Shown: piece after piece, positions 17,225 to 26,205 of the stretch
Position numbering within the stretch: position 1 is the first letter of the stretch
How the letters are laid out: each line of letters begins with the position of its first letter
Assembly: GCA_002633115.1 (NCBI GenBank)
Contig: NWBJ01000034.1
Coordinates: 34,205-98,204 of the forward strand
Direction of reading: 5' to 3'
Length of the DNA stretch: 64,000 nucleotides
From: Muribaculaceae bacterium Zag1
GTDB taxonomy: Bacteria > Bacteroidota > Bacteroidia > Bacteroidales > Muribaculaceae
Notes under the pieces: model-generated
Database searches by the model: none
Told to the model about the DNA's origin: nothing
Seen by the model: the letters and a program-made list of their open reading frames with translations, nothing else
Program-made: the position numbers and the translations under genes

Positions 17225-18604
17225 TTAACGTCCACCACCCATTGACTGGTATAGGTTGACGATGCTCTGAATGCGTGTAAGCTCATTGCTGATTTGCGAA
17301 ATCTGTGCGCTGAGCAAGCTCTGCTGAGCTGTGATTACCTCGAGGTAGGTGCCATCTGAGTAGATGAGCAGGTCGTTGGTGTAATCGACCGACTTCTCGA
17401 GGTTGGCAACTTGCTCTTCGATAAATCTTGACTTCTCGACCGATTTGTCATAAGTGATCAAGCCATTCTCGACCTCGGATGCTGCAGAGAGCAGAGCATA
17501 CTCAAAGTTGTAGAGAGCTTGTTGCTCTTGCTGCTTGGCAGCCTTGAGGCGTGCGAGGTTTTGGCCGCGCGAGAAGATAGGAGCGGTGACCGAACCAGCC
17601 AGGTTGTAGAACCATTCGCCCGGATTCTTGATCACCGAGCCGAGCAAGTTGGTGAAACCGCCCTGAGCCGAGATTGTCACGCTGGGGTAGAAAGCTGCGC
17701 GAGCCGAGCTGGTGGTGTAGAATGCCTGAGCCAGAGTCTGTTCAGCCGATGCCACGTCGGGGCGGAAAGCCAACACCGACATAGGCACGCCTTTGACCAG
17801 GTTGGTGGGCAGGTCGAGGTTGGCATCCATGGGGATGTCCCACTTCTGAGGCATCACGTTGAGCAACAGGCTCATAGTGTTGTTGAGCTTGGTGAGGGTC
17901 ACCTCGATGTCGGTGATGCCAGCGAGGATGCTGTAGTAGTTGGCAGTCTGTTGCACAACAGCAGCCTCGGTGGTGCGGCCGGCCTCCTTGAGGTCCTTCA
18001 TAGTCTGCACGGTCTCGCCCCACAGCACTGCGGTGTTGCGATAAAGTTGCAGCTGCTTCTCGGCCAGTGAGATACTATAATAGGTGTTGGCCACTGAGGC
18101 GATGAGCTGAGAGCGCACAGCCTGAGCGTAAGCCTCGCTCTGCAGCACGGCTGCCTGAGCGCCGCGCTTGCTGTTGAGCAGCTTGCCAAAGATGTCGACC
18201 TCCCAGCTTGCGGCAGCGGGGATGGAGTATGTCCAGGTTAGGTCGCTGCCGGCGTAGGATGCTCCGGCTCCGTTGGGGTTGAGAGCTATCGAGGGCAGGT
18301 AGGCCAGCTTGGCGCCAAGCAGGTTGGCTTGAGCTATCTCGACATTGCACTGTGCATTGCGCAGCGAGGTGTTGTTGACGAGAGCTTGGTTGATAAGGTC
18401 GACAAGGACGGGGTCGGTGAAGACCTGTTCCCACAGCAGATTGCCCATCTGGGTGGAGTCTGGCCCGGCCTCGCGGGCCTCCTTGTAGGAGGCCGTGAGG
18501 GGCGTATTGTCGGGAGTATGATATTTGTTGTAGATGCCGCAGCTTCCGAGCGAGAGCATCATGGGCATGGCCACGGCAGCTAATATGATATTCTTCGTTT
18601 TCAT
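17225..18604 (-). CDS. outer-membrane efflux lipoprotein, NodT/OprM family
   Basis: TolC-like outer-membrane factor of a tripartite efflux pump, 459 residues. A lipobox (LSLGSCGIY) predicts N-terminal acylation. The two long repeats of coiled-coil helices typical of the family are seen, for example ALVNNTSLRNAQCNVEIAQA and, in the second half, RLKAAKQQEQQALYNFEYAL. It forms a trimeric beta-barrel and alpha-helical tunnel that joins the adaptor and RND pump. The start (18604) and pump stop (18605) are immediately adjacent, so it is cotranscribed with the pump. Confidence 0.95.
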   Translation of the reverse strand: MKTKNIILAAVAMPMMLSLGSCGIYNKYHTPDNTPLTASYKEAREAGPDSTQMGNLLWEQVFTDPVLVDLINQALVNNTSLRNAQCNVEIAQANLLGAKLAYLPSIALNPNGAGASYAGSDLTWTYSIPAAASWEVDIFGKLLNSKRGAQAAVLQSEAYAQAVRSQLIASVANTYYSISLAEKQLQLYRNTAVLWGETVQTMKDLKEAGRTTEAAVVQQTANYYSILAGITDIEVTLTKLNNTMSLLLNVMPQKWDIPMDANLDLPTNLVKGVPMSVLAFRPDVASAEQTLAQAFYTTSSARAAFYPSVTISAQGGFTNLLGSVIKNPGEWFYNLAGSVTAPIFSRGQNLARLKAAKQQEQQALYNFEYALLSAASEVENGLITYDKSVEKSRFIEEQVANLEKSVDYTNDLLIYSDGTYLEVITAQQSLLSAQISQISNELTRIQSIVNLYQSMGGGR

Positions 18605-21600
18605 TTATTTTACGTATTGCTCGATTTCGTTTTCGATGTTGCCGCCTTCTTCCTCGTCGTGGAACTTGATCGGAGAGATCTTCTCCTGGATGATTTGGAA
18701 GGTGATGAACATAGCTGGAACAATGAATATCTGCAGCACCATGCCAATGAACATGCCACCTACAGAGCCTGCGCCGAGTGAACGGTTGCCGTTAGCGCCG
18801 ACGCCAGTAGCGAAGAGCAGAGGCAACAGACCGATTACCATGGTGAGCGAGGTCATCAAGATAGGACGCAGACGAGCCTCAGCACCAGCGATGGCCGCAT
18901 TGAAGATTGACATGCCGGTCTGGCGACGCTCAAGGGCGAACTCAACGATAAGAATTGCATTCTTGGCGAGAAGACCGATAAGCATGATCAGCGCAATCTG
19001 CAGGTAGATGTTGTTGTCGATGCCAAACATCTTAGCGAAGACAAACGAACCCATCAGACCGAAGGGCACCGAGAGGATTACAGCCCAGGGGAGGATGTAG
19101 CTCTCATACTGAGCCGAAAGCAACAGGTAGACGAATAGCAAGCAGAGGCCGAAGATGACAGCCGTAGAGCTTGAGTCTTGCTGAGCTTCCTCACGGGTCA
19201 TACCCGAGAACTCGTAGCCGTAGCCGGCGGGCAGCGACTGAGCGGCAACGCGCTGGATGGCTGCGATAGCGTCGCCCGATGAGAAACCGGGGTTAGGCTG
19301 GCCGTTGACGTTGATTGACGTAAACATATTGAAGCGGTTCAGAAGGTCAGGGCCGTAGACCTTGCGCAGCGATACGAAGTTGGTGATAGGAGCCATCTCG
19401 TTGCCATTGCGCACCTTGATTGAGTTGAGGGTCTCTGGCGATACGCGAGCCTCGGGTGTGGCTTGCATCATCACACGATATATCTTACCGAAACGGTTGA
19501 AGTTGGAAGCGTAGATACCGCCGTAGTATCCCTGGAGGGTAGAGAGCAGGGTAGAGGGGCTGATGCCAGCCTGCTTAGCCTTGGCAGCATCGATATCCAC
19601 CATATACATTGGGAAGGTGGGGTCGAATGTGGTGTAGGCCATCTGGATTTCGGGCTGCTGGTTGAGCTCAGCGAGGAATCCTTGCACGATGGTGAAGAAC
19701 TCGTTGATGTCGCCGCCGGTCTTGTCCTGCATCTTGATTTCAAAACCGTTGGTTGCTGAATAACCGGTAATCATAGGCGGAGCGAATGCAGCCACGGTAC
19801 CATCCTTGACAAGCGAGGCCGAGCGTATGTAGACCTGCTTGATCAGATTTTCGGCACTTTCCGCATCTGAGCGCTCATCCCAATCCTTAAGCTTGACGAT
19901 GAATGTACCGTAGGTGGGGCCTTGGCCAGCGATGAACGAGTAGCCGTTGATCATCTGGGTCAGTTTCACACCGGGCAAATCCATAATCATATCGTTGAGC
20001 TTGTCGAGCTCTTCGCCAGTGCGCTCCTGAGATGTGCCCGGAGGCATGTTGAGCATCACGAAGAACACGCCAGTATCCTCGTTGGGCACCAGTGAAGTAG
20101 CAGTATGGGTCATCAAGAGCACCAAGCCGGCGATTGAAGCGGCCACGACGCCGAAGGAGGTGATTTTGTGACGAGCAAAGAATTTAGCCCATTTGGCGTA
20201 GCCCTTGAGCACCTTCTCATAGTTCTTATTGAATGACACGTGGAATTGCGGGTTGAACAAGCCAGCCACGGCAATAACGGCGCAGACGCAAGCGATGACG
20301 AGTTTCCAAGCGCACTCGAACTGGAACCAGCTCATCACCAGGAATACGATTGTGGCAACCAGGGCGATGAAGGTAATCGTCGGGGGAACGCCGAAGATTT
20401 TCTTGTAGCGCTGTTTCATTGCCTCGCCAGCTGCCTTGTAGGCGACGCCCATGCGCTCCTTGAGGGATTGCTCTTCTTCCTCATCAGTCTTGTGAGGCTT
20501 GAGGAACACGGCGCAAAGTGCCGGCGACAGGGTCAAGGCGTTGACAGCCGAGAAACCTACGGCGATGGCGATGGTGAGACCGAACTGGCGGTAGAACACA
20601 CCCGAGGTGCCAGACATGAAAGACACAGGGATGAACACGAGCATCATGACGAGGGTAATCGAGACGAGAGCGCCAGCGATTTCGCCCATGGCGTCGATTG
20701 AGGCTCGGCGAGCGCTCTTGTATCCGACGTCGAGCTTGGCATGCACCGCCTCGACCACCACAATGGCATCGTCGACCACAGTTGCGATTGCGAGCACGAG
20801 AGCCGACAGGGTGATGAGGTTGACTGAGAATCCGATCAGTTTGAGCACGAAGAAAGTACCGATCAAGGCCACAGGGATGGCGATGGCCGGGATGATGGTG
20901 GAACGGAGGTCCTGGAGGAACACGTACACCACGAAGAACACCAGGATGAAGGCCTCGATCAAGGTCTTGATCACATGGTGGATAGATGCGTAGAGGAAGT
21001 CGTTGTTGTTGAGAGGCACAGCAATCTCGAGACCCTTGGGAAGGTCTTTTTTGAGGTTGTCAACAAAAGCCAAGCAATTGTTGATGATGGCTGTAGCGTT
21101 GGAGCCAGCGGTCTGGAACACCATACACACTGTTGATGGATAGCCGTTGAGAGCGCCGTGGAAACCATAGTCGACACGGCCAAGCTCGATTTCGGCTACG
21201 TCTTTGAGCAGCAGCACATCGCCATTTGAGTTGGCGCGCACTACGATGTCGCCAAATTCCTCAGGAGTGGTCAAGCGGCCTTTGTAGGTAAGGGTGTACT
21301 CAAAGGTCTGGTCGCCCTGCTTGCCAAATGCGCCAGGCGATGCCTCGACGTTTTGCTCTGACAGGGCAGCAGTTACATCCGACGGCATCAGGTTGTACTG
21401 AGCCATCACATCGGGTTTGAGCCAAATACGCATCGAGTAGTCGGCACCCATCACCATCACATCGCCTACGCCTGAGATACGTTGCAACTCAGGCACGACG
21501 TTGATCTTCATGTAGTTTTCGATAAACTCCTCATTGTACACGCCGGTGGGGTCGTACAGGGCGATACACACGAGCATTGACGATTGGCGCTTCTGGGTAA

Positions 21601-21985
21601 GCACACCCACCTGGGTAACCTCGGCGGGGAGCAAGTTTTGGGCCTTGGCCACGCGGTTTTGCACGTCGACGGCAGCCATATCGGGGTCGAAGCCCTGCTC
21701 GAAGTAAACGTTGATGGTAGCCGAACCAGTATTTGTAGCGGTCGAGGCCATGTAAGTCATGCCTTCGGCACCGTTGATAGATTCCTCGAGAGGAGCAATC
21801 ACAGAGTTAAGCACGGCCTGAGCGTTAGCGCCGGTGTATGTGGTGGTAACGCTGATAGTAGGAGGTGCGATATCGGGGAATTGGGTCACTGGCATGGACA
21901 CCAATCCGATTATACCCAGCAAGACGATGAAGATAGAAATCACCGTTGAGAGTACTGGGTGATTTATAAAGCGGTCTAATTTCAT
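18605..21985 (-). CDS. RND multidrug efflux pump, HAE1 (AcrB) family
   Basis: Inner-membrane proton-driven drug exporter, 1126 residues, about 80 longer than E. coli AcrB. Hallmarks are FINHPVLSTVISIFIVLLGI (TM1), ATVVDDAIVVVEAV with the TM4 aspartate pair at about 405, and GLLAKNAILIVEFALERRQT in TM10 with the conserved Lys. The extra length is mostly an insertion around residues 500-600, after the first transmembrane bundle: a charged linker (KTDEEEEQSLKERM) and two extra hydrophobic segments (TFIALVATIVFLVMSWF and LVIACVCAVIAVAGLF). The adaptor gene is 64 bp upstream and the outer-membrane factor abuts downstream. Substrates cannot be told from sequence. Confidence 0.96.
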   Translation of the reverse strand: MKLDRFINHPVLSTVISIFIVLLGIIGLVSMPVTQFPDIAPPTISVTTTYTGANAQAVLNSVIAPLEESINGAEGMTYMASTATNTGSATINVYFEQGFDPDMAAVDVQNRVAKAQNLLPAEVTQVGVLTQKRQSSMLVCIALYDPTGVYNEEFIENYMKINVVPELQRISGVGDVMVMGADYSMRIWLKPDVMAQYNLMPSDVTAALSEQNVEASPGAFGKQGDQTFEYTLTYKGRLTTPEEFGDIVVRANSNGDVLLLKDVAEIELGRVDYGFHGALNGYPSTVCMVFQTAGSNATAIINNCLAFVDNLKKDLPKGLEIAVPLNNNDFLYASIHHVIKTLIEAFILVFFVVYVFLQDLRSTIIPAIAIPVALIGTFFVLKLIGFSVNLITLSALVLAIATVVDDAIVVVEAVHAKLDVGYKSARRASIDAMGEIAGALVSITLVMMLVFIPVSFMSGTSGVFYRQFGLTIAIAVGFSAVNALTLSPALCAVFLKPHKTDEEEEQSLKERMGVAYKAAGEAMKQRYKKIFGVPPTITFIALVATIVFLVMSWFQFECAWKLVIACVCAVIAVAGLFNPQFHVSFNKNYEKVLKGYAKWAKFFARHKITSFGVVAASIAGLVLLMTHTATSLVPNEDTGVFFVMLNMPPGTSQERTGEELDKLNDMIMDLPGVKLTQMINGYSFIAGQGPTYGTFIVKLKDWDERSDAESAENLIKQVYIRSASLVKDGTVAAFAPPMITGYSATNGFEIKMQDKTGGDINEFFTIVQGFLAELNQQPEIQMAYTTFDPTFPMYMVDIDAAKAKQAGISPSTLLSTLQGYYGGIYASNFNRFGKIYRVMMQATPEARVSPETLNSIKVRNGNEMAPITNFVSLRKVYGPDLLNRFNMFTSINVNGQPNPGFSSGDAIAAIQRVAAQSLPAGYGYEFSGMTREEAQQDSSSTAVIFGLCLLFVYLLLSAQYESYILPWAVILSVPFGLMGSFVFAKMFGIDNNIYLQIALIMLIGLLAKNAILIVEFALERRQTGMSIFNAAIAGAEARLRPILMTSLTMVIGLLPLLFATGVGANGNRSLGAGSVGGMFIGMVLQIFIVPAMFITFQIIQEKISPIKFHDEEEGGNIENEIEQYVK

Positions 21986-22049
21986 TGCAATAAATGGTTA
22001 ATTAGTTTTGGCTTATTACTCCTAACACAATGAGTGAGCCATTAGTCTG

Positions 22050-23201
22050 TCATTGAGCAGCTTGGGCACCTGCCTCAACCGGAGTGATGGTCATGCCGTC
22101 TTTTACCTTGGTGCCTACTCCCTCGGTGACTACGCGGTCGCCAGGATTAAGGCCGGAGGTAACTACGAAATTCTTGCCATCGTTGGCTGCGAGCACTGAG
22201 ATAGGCGCGGTCACAACCTTGTTGCTGTCGTTGACTACGTAGACAAATCGACGATCTTGGAGCTCAAACGATGCTTTTTGGGGAATCACAATGGCTTCTT
22301 CGGTGATTTCGGGGATAATGATTTGGCCTGTCGAACCGCTGCGTAGCACACCATTCTCATTGTCAAAGAGAGCGCGCACTGAAGCGGCACCGGTGGTGTT
22401 GTTGATCACGCCGCTGACGGTAGCAATCTTGCCCTCAATGGGATAGATTGTGCCATTGGCGAGCTGCAGCTTCACGCGGGGCAGCTTCTCGAGCTGAGAT
22501 TCCAGCGAATACTGGCCATTGTTGGTGAGCTTGAGCAGGTCCTTCTCGTTAAGTGAGAAATAAGCGTACATCTGCTTGTTCTCGCTGACAGTGGTCAGTG
22601 GCTCAGCCGATGATGGAGAGGCTAGCGAACCTTCGCGATTAGGAATAGAACCGATTATGCCGTTCGACGGAGAGGTCACAACAGTGTAGCTCAGATTCTT
22701 CTTAGCGCTTTCGAGCTGAGCCTGGGCTTGGGCGAGTTGAGCCTTAGCTTGGGCGAGCTGGTTGGCGGTGGTGGTGTATTGAGATTCGCTGATGATGTTT
22801 TTTTCGTAGAGGCGCTTTTGGTTGTCGGCCTGGATTTGGGCATTGTCAACGGCTACGCGAGCAGAGTTGACGGCTGCTTGAGCCTGGTCGACAGCTGCTT
22901 GGTACTGCACTTGGTCGAGGGTGAAGAGCACCTGGCCTTGGTGCACGTAGTCGCCTTCGTCGACATGCACTTTTGTGATGAAGCCGGTCACTTGAGGACG
23001 GATGTCGATGTCGGTTTTGCCCTTGATGATAGCCGGATAGGTAGTTTGCAGCTCAGAATTTGTAGGCTCGACCGTCACGACGGCGATCTGGGGGGCTTGC
23101 TGTTGCATTTGGCCTTGTGAGGAGCCTGAGCAGGCGCTGAACAGGCCAACTACGCCGATTGAAGCGGCGAAGATGCTGGTTTTCAAGGGGATAGCTTTCA
23201 T
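22050..23201 (-). CDS. RND efflux periplasmic adaptor, lipoprotein
   Basis: Membrane-fusion protein of the AcrA type, 383 residues, linking the RND pump to the outer-membrane factor. A lipoprotein signal ends GLFSACSGSS. Next come a lipoyl-type half motif (DIDIRPQVTGFITKVHVDEG), a coiled-coil hairpin rich in Ala/Gln (AVDQAQAAVNSARVAVDNAQ), a second lipoyl half (SPSNGIIGSIPNREGSL) and beta-barrel and membrane-proximal domains (IIIPEITEEAIVIPQKASFE). It is first in the operon, with a promoter at 23240-23247 and a palindrome upstream that may bind a repressor. No regulator gene adjoins. Confidence 0.95.
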   Translation of the reverse strand: MKAIPLKTSIFAASIGVVGLFSACSGSSQGQMQQQAPQIAVVTVEPTNSELQTTYPAIIKGKTDIDIRPQVTGFITKVHVDEGDYVHQGQVLFTLDQVQYQAAVDQAQAAVNSARVAVDNAQIQADNQKRLYEKNIISESQYTTTANQLAQAKAQLAQAQAQLESAKKNLSYTVVTSPSNGIIGSIPNREGSLASPSSAEPLTTVSENKQMYAYFSLNEKDLLKLTNNGQYSLESQLEKLPRVKLQLANGTIYPIEGKIATVSGVINNTTGAASVRALFDNENGVLRSGSTGQIIIPEITEEAIVIPQKASFELQDRRFVYVVNDSNKVVTAPISVLAANDGKNFVVTSGLNPGDRVVTEGVGTKVKDGMTITPVEAGAQAAQ

Positions 23202-23239
23202 AAATTTATCTCTTGTTAAATACTTATTTTTTCCGTTTG

Positions 23240-23247
23240 CAAAATTA
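23240..23247 (-). promoter_or_regulatory. promoter of RND efflux operon
   Basis: Minus-strand TAATTTTG, TAnnTTTG type, 38 bp upstream of the adaptor gene's ATG. Confidence 0.6.
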
Positions 23248-23276
23248 CAAAAAAATGCTTATGGGTTGTCTCCATA

Positions 23277-23296
23277 TATTCCAAAAATTTGGAATA
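23277..23296. promoter_or_regulatory. candidate operator palindrome upstream of efflux operon
   Basis: tattccaaa-aa-tttggaata, two perfect 9 bp half-sites with a 2 bp gap. It lies about 30 bp beyond the -7 box, a suitable position for a dimeric regulator such as a TetR or MarR protein. No regulator gene is nearby, so the binding protein is unknown. Confidence 0.4.
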
Positions 23297-23343
23297 AAAG
23301 GGAACTCCATAAACCTTTAACAATAATTAAACTTGATTGATAA

Positions 23344-24816
23344 TTATTTATGCCAGAAGCTTGGAGTGAAAAGGATGAGGATGGTAAAAATCTCAAGACG
23401 ACCGATGAGCATCAGGGCGCAAAGCACCCATTTGCCACAGTCGGGGATTGCAGCCAGGCCCGGGCCGACGCCAGCAGCATCGGGACCCACGCCGAGGTTG
23501 GTGGTGCATGAGAGAGCGAAAAAGAAGCTGTCGAGCACCGGCACGCCCATGGCCGCCAGCACTACGCCGCCAGTTGCGCTGACTATGACGTAGAGGCACA
23601 GAAAAGCTACCGTCTTGGATACCAAGTCGGGGGTAAGCACGCGGCCGTCAATCTTGACCACGGCCACGCTGTTGGGCTGCAGGGCAGTTTTGACTGAGTT
23701 GCGCAGGTATCTGACCATCACCATCAGACGGTCAATCTTGGCGCCGCCCGAGGTAGACCCGGCGCAAGCGCCGAAAAACATCATCGGCACCATCAGAGCC
23801 AAGCCCAGAGGTCCCCAGATCTTCAGGTCGGGGATGGCATAGCCCGTAGATGTCATTGTGGCCAGCACCTGGAATAGGGGATAGACGGTGAGATTGCGCA
23901 AGTCGGCGAAGCCGTCAATCAAGATTGCCACGGCGTAGATGACCCACATCAGCAAGATAATCTTAAGGTAGGAGCGCAGTGTGGCATTGCGCTTGAGCGG
24001 CCCGAAGCGCCAATGAGCTGCAAAGTATATTAGGGAGAAATTCACGCCGCCAAGCAGCATGAACACCCCGATTATAACATAGATATAGATCGAATCCCAG
24101 TCGCATACGCCCGAGGCGCGAGTCGAGAATCCGCCTGTCGAGACTGTGCCAAAGGCATGGCAGATGCTCTCAAACAGATCCATAGGGCCAATCCATAGCA
24201 GGAATGCGCACAGAGCAGTGAGCGAGAAATACACTCCCCACAGGCCCTTGGCCGTCTGGCTTATGCGCGGACGGATTTTGTCATGGGTTATTCCGGTAAC
24301 CTCGGCGTTGAACATCTGCATGCCACCCGAAGAGTTGAGCATAGGCAACACAGCCAGGGTGAAGAGGATGATTCCCATGCCTCCGAGCCATTGCATCAGC
24401 GCTCGCCATAGGTTTATGCCGTGGCTTAGGCCCTCGACATCATCAAATATCGTGGCGCCGGTGGTGGTAAAACCACCCATAGCCTCGTAAAAGGCATCGG
24501 TCAGGGGCAGGGGAGTCGAACAGAAGAGGAATGGCAACATTCCGAATACTGAGAACACTACCCATACCATGGCGGTCAGCAAGAAGCCCTCACGCTTGGC
24601 CATGTTGGTGCGAGCTGGGTGTAGGCCCTTGTTGAGGGCGAAACCGGCAATGAGGGTAATCAGGGCAGAGGTGAATATGGGCACGCAGTCGCGCTCATAA
24701 TAGCATAGGCTGACCACGGCGGGTATGGCCATAAAGCCGCTCTCGATCATCAAGAGCCAGCCCATCACCTTGAGCACCATGGTGATATTGATCTGCCTAT
24801 GTTCCTTTTTTATCAT
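23344..24816 (-). CDS. trkH: Trk-type potassium transporter membrane subunit
   Basis: Inner-membrane K+ translocating subunit, 490 residues, similar in length to E. coli TrkH (483). Four pore-loop repeats are visible, including MGGFTTTGATIFDDVE, GTVSTGGFSTRASG, ATMTSTGYAIPDL and the last near GPDAAGVGPGL, each with the selectivity-filter glycine region. KcsA-like MPM units surround each. The trkA gene for the cytosolic NAD-binding gating ring is directly upstream, 51 bp away, so the pair is cotranscribed. A second TrkH-like protein is encoded at 34628-36418. Confidence 0.94.
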   Translation of the reverse strand: MIKKEHRQINITMVLKVMGWLLMIESGFMAIPAVVSLCYYERDCVPIFTSALITLIAGFALNKGLHPARTNMAKREGFLLTAMVWVVFSVFGMLPFLFCSTPLPLTDAFYEAMGGFTTTGATIFDDVEGLSHGINLWRALMQWLGGMGIILFTLAVLPMLNSSGGMQMFNAEVTGITHDKIRPRISQTAKGLWGVYFSLTALCAFLLWIGPMDLFESICHAFGTVSTGGFSTRASGVCDWDSIYIYVIIGVFMLLGGVNFSLIYFAAHWRFGPLKRNATLRSYLKIILLMWVIYAVAILIDGFADLRNLTVYPLFQVLATMTSTGYAIPDLKIWGPLGLALMVPMMFFGACAGSTSGGAKIDRLMVMVRYLRNSVKTALQPNSVAVVKIDGRVLTPDLVSKTVAFLCLYVIVSATGGVVLAAMGVPVLDSFFFALSCTTNLGVGPDAAGVGPGLAAIPDCGKWVLCALMLIGRLEIFTILILFTPSFWHK

Positions 24817-24867
24817 TATTTACTGCTTTTCACCCAAAACTCAAAACTCATAACTCACATCTCATCA

Positions 24868-26205
24868 CTAACTGAATAGTCGCTCTACCTTGTGGAGAGC
24901 TCCGGAGAGACAGAATACTACCACATGGTCGCCAGCCTGGATATGGGTATTGCCGGTCACAAGCATGCCGTGGCCGTTGCGCACCAGACCGGCCAGGGTC
25001 ATATCGCGAGATAGGCGCAGATCCTTGACTGGGGCTTGAGTTATCTTCGAGTCGGGCTTAACCTCGAGTTCAGCAACCTCGGCATCGGTCATGGCCAAGC
25101 ACTTGGATGTCGAGGCATCGTTGTCGAGCAGCAATTGGAAGATGGTGGAGGATGCTAAGAGTTTCTTATTGATGACAGTGCCAATGTTTAGGCCCTCGGC
25201 TTGATTGATAAACTGCAGGTCCTCGACCTCGGCTATGGTCTTCTTGACATCAGCCTCTTTGGCGGTAAGGCACGCCAAAATATTGGCTTCGCTGCTGTCG
25301 CTCAGTGCGATAAAGGCATCGTAGGTATCAAGGCCCACATCGACCAGAGTGTCGGGGTCGCGGGCATCGCCGCAATATATGTCATTGACCTCAGGGCAAC
25401 GCATGGGCAAGCGGTCGCATACCTCGCGGTCACGGTCCATGATGGTAAATTTGAACTCGCCCTTGTTGAGGGCCACGGTGCGCACTGCGATTTTGCTGGC
25501 CCCCATCACAAGCACTCGGCGTATGCGGTATTCGGTCTTGCCAGTCAGTTCGATCAGGTCTTCGACATGTTCGCGCCGCGTGGTGAAATACAGCACGTCG
25601 CCAGCCTGTATGCGGTCGTCGCCACGAGGAATCAGTGTTTCATGGCCACGCTTGATGGCCGAAACGTGGAAATTATGGTGAGTGTATGCAAAATCCTTGA
25701 GCTGCATGCCGCATAGCTTGGCATTGTCGCCAATGCGCACGCCGACTACGATGATTTCACCGTTGAGAATCTCAAACCATTGCCTCACCCAGGGGCGCCG
25801 CAGAGCCGTAATGATTTGCTGGGCAGCCAGATATTCAGGGTAAATCACATGGTCGACACCCATGCCGCGCACAAGAGGGCGGTTAGCGGCCTCCATAAAC
25901 CCGTAGGTCTCAATTCGAGCCACAGTGCGCTTGGCTCCCATGGCCTTGGCCAGAGAGCAAGCCAGCATATTGGAATCCTCGTGAGGGGTGACGGCTATGA
26001 ACAGGTCGGCACGGCCCACATTGACATCCTTCAGCCCCTGGATTGAGGCCGGGTTGCCAGTAATCGTCATCAGATTGTATTTAGAATCGAGCACAAACAG
26101 GCGCTCGGGATTCTCATCGATGATGAGGATATCCTGCTCCTCGTTGGAGAGGAGTTTGGCCAAATGCGAGCCCACTTCGCCGGCTCCGGCGATGACGATT
26201 CTCAT
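24868..26205 (-). CDS. trkA: Trk potassium uptake regulatory protein
   Basis: Peripheral cytoplasmic subunit that forms a nucleotide-binding ring under TrkH and gates it in response to NAD(H)/ATP. It has 445 residues arranged as two RCK repeats, each a TrkA-N Rossmann domain and a TrkA-C domain. The first opens MRIVIAGAGEVGSHLAKLLS (GxGxxG). The second begins near YRIRRVLVMGASKIAVRTVA, where the GxGxxG is changed to GASKIA, so only the first half may bind nucleotide strongly. Its start codon overlaps the dxs stop by 4 nt, which indicates translational coupling. Confidence 0.94.
   Translation of the reverse strand: MRIVIAGAGEVGSHLAKLLSNEEQDILIIDENPERLFVLDSKYNLMTITGNPASIQGLKDVNVGRADLFIAVTPHEDSNMLACSLAKAMGAKRTVARIETYGFMEAANRPLVRGMGVDHVIYPEYLAAQQIITALRRPWVRQWFEILNGEIIVVGVRIGDNAKLCGMQLKDFAYTHHNFHVSAIKRGHETLIPRGDDRIQAGDVLYFTTRREHVEDLIELTGKTEYRIRRVLVMGASKIAVRTVALNKGEFKFTIMDRDREVCDRLPMRCPEVNDIYCGDARDPDTLVDVGLDTYDAFIALSDSSEANILACLTAKEADVKKTIAEVEDLQFINQAEGLNIGTVINKKLLASSTIFQLLLDNDASTSKCLAMTDAEVAELEVKPDSKITQAPVKDLRLSRDMTLAGLVRNGHGMLVTGNTHIQAGDHVVVFCLSGALHKVERLFS

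Noticed and set aside
17519..18070. plus-strand ORF opposite the outer-membrane efflux gene
   Set aside because: Leu/Ala/His-rich shadow frame; the minus-strand gene is complete and typical.
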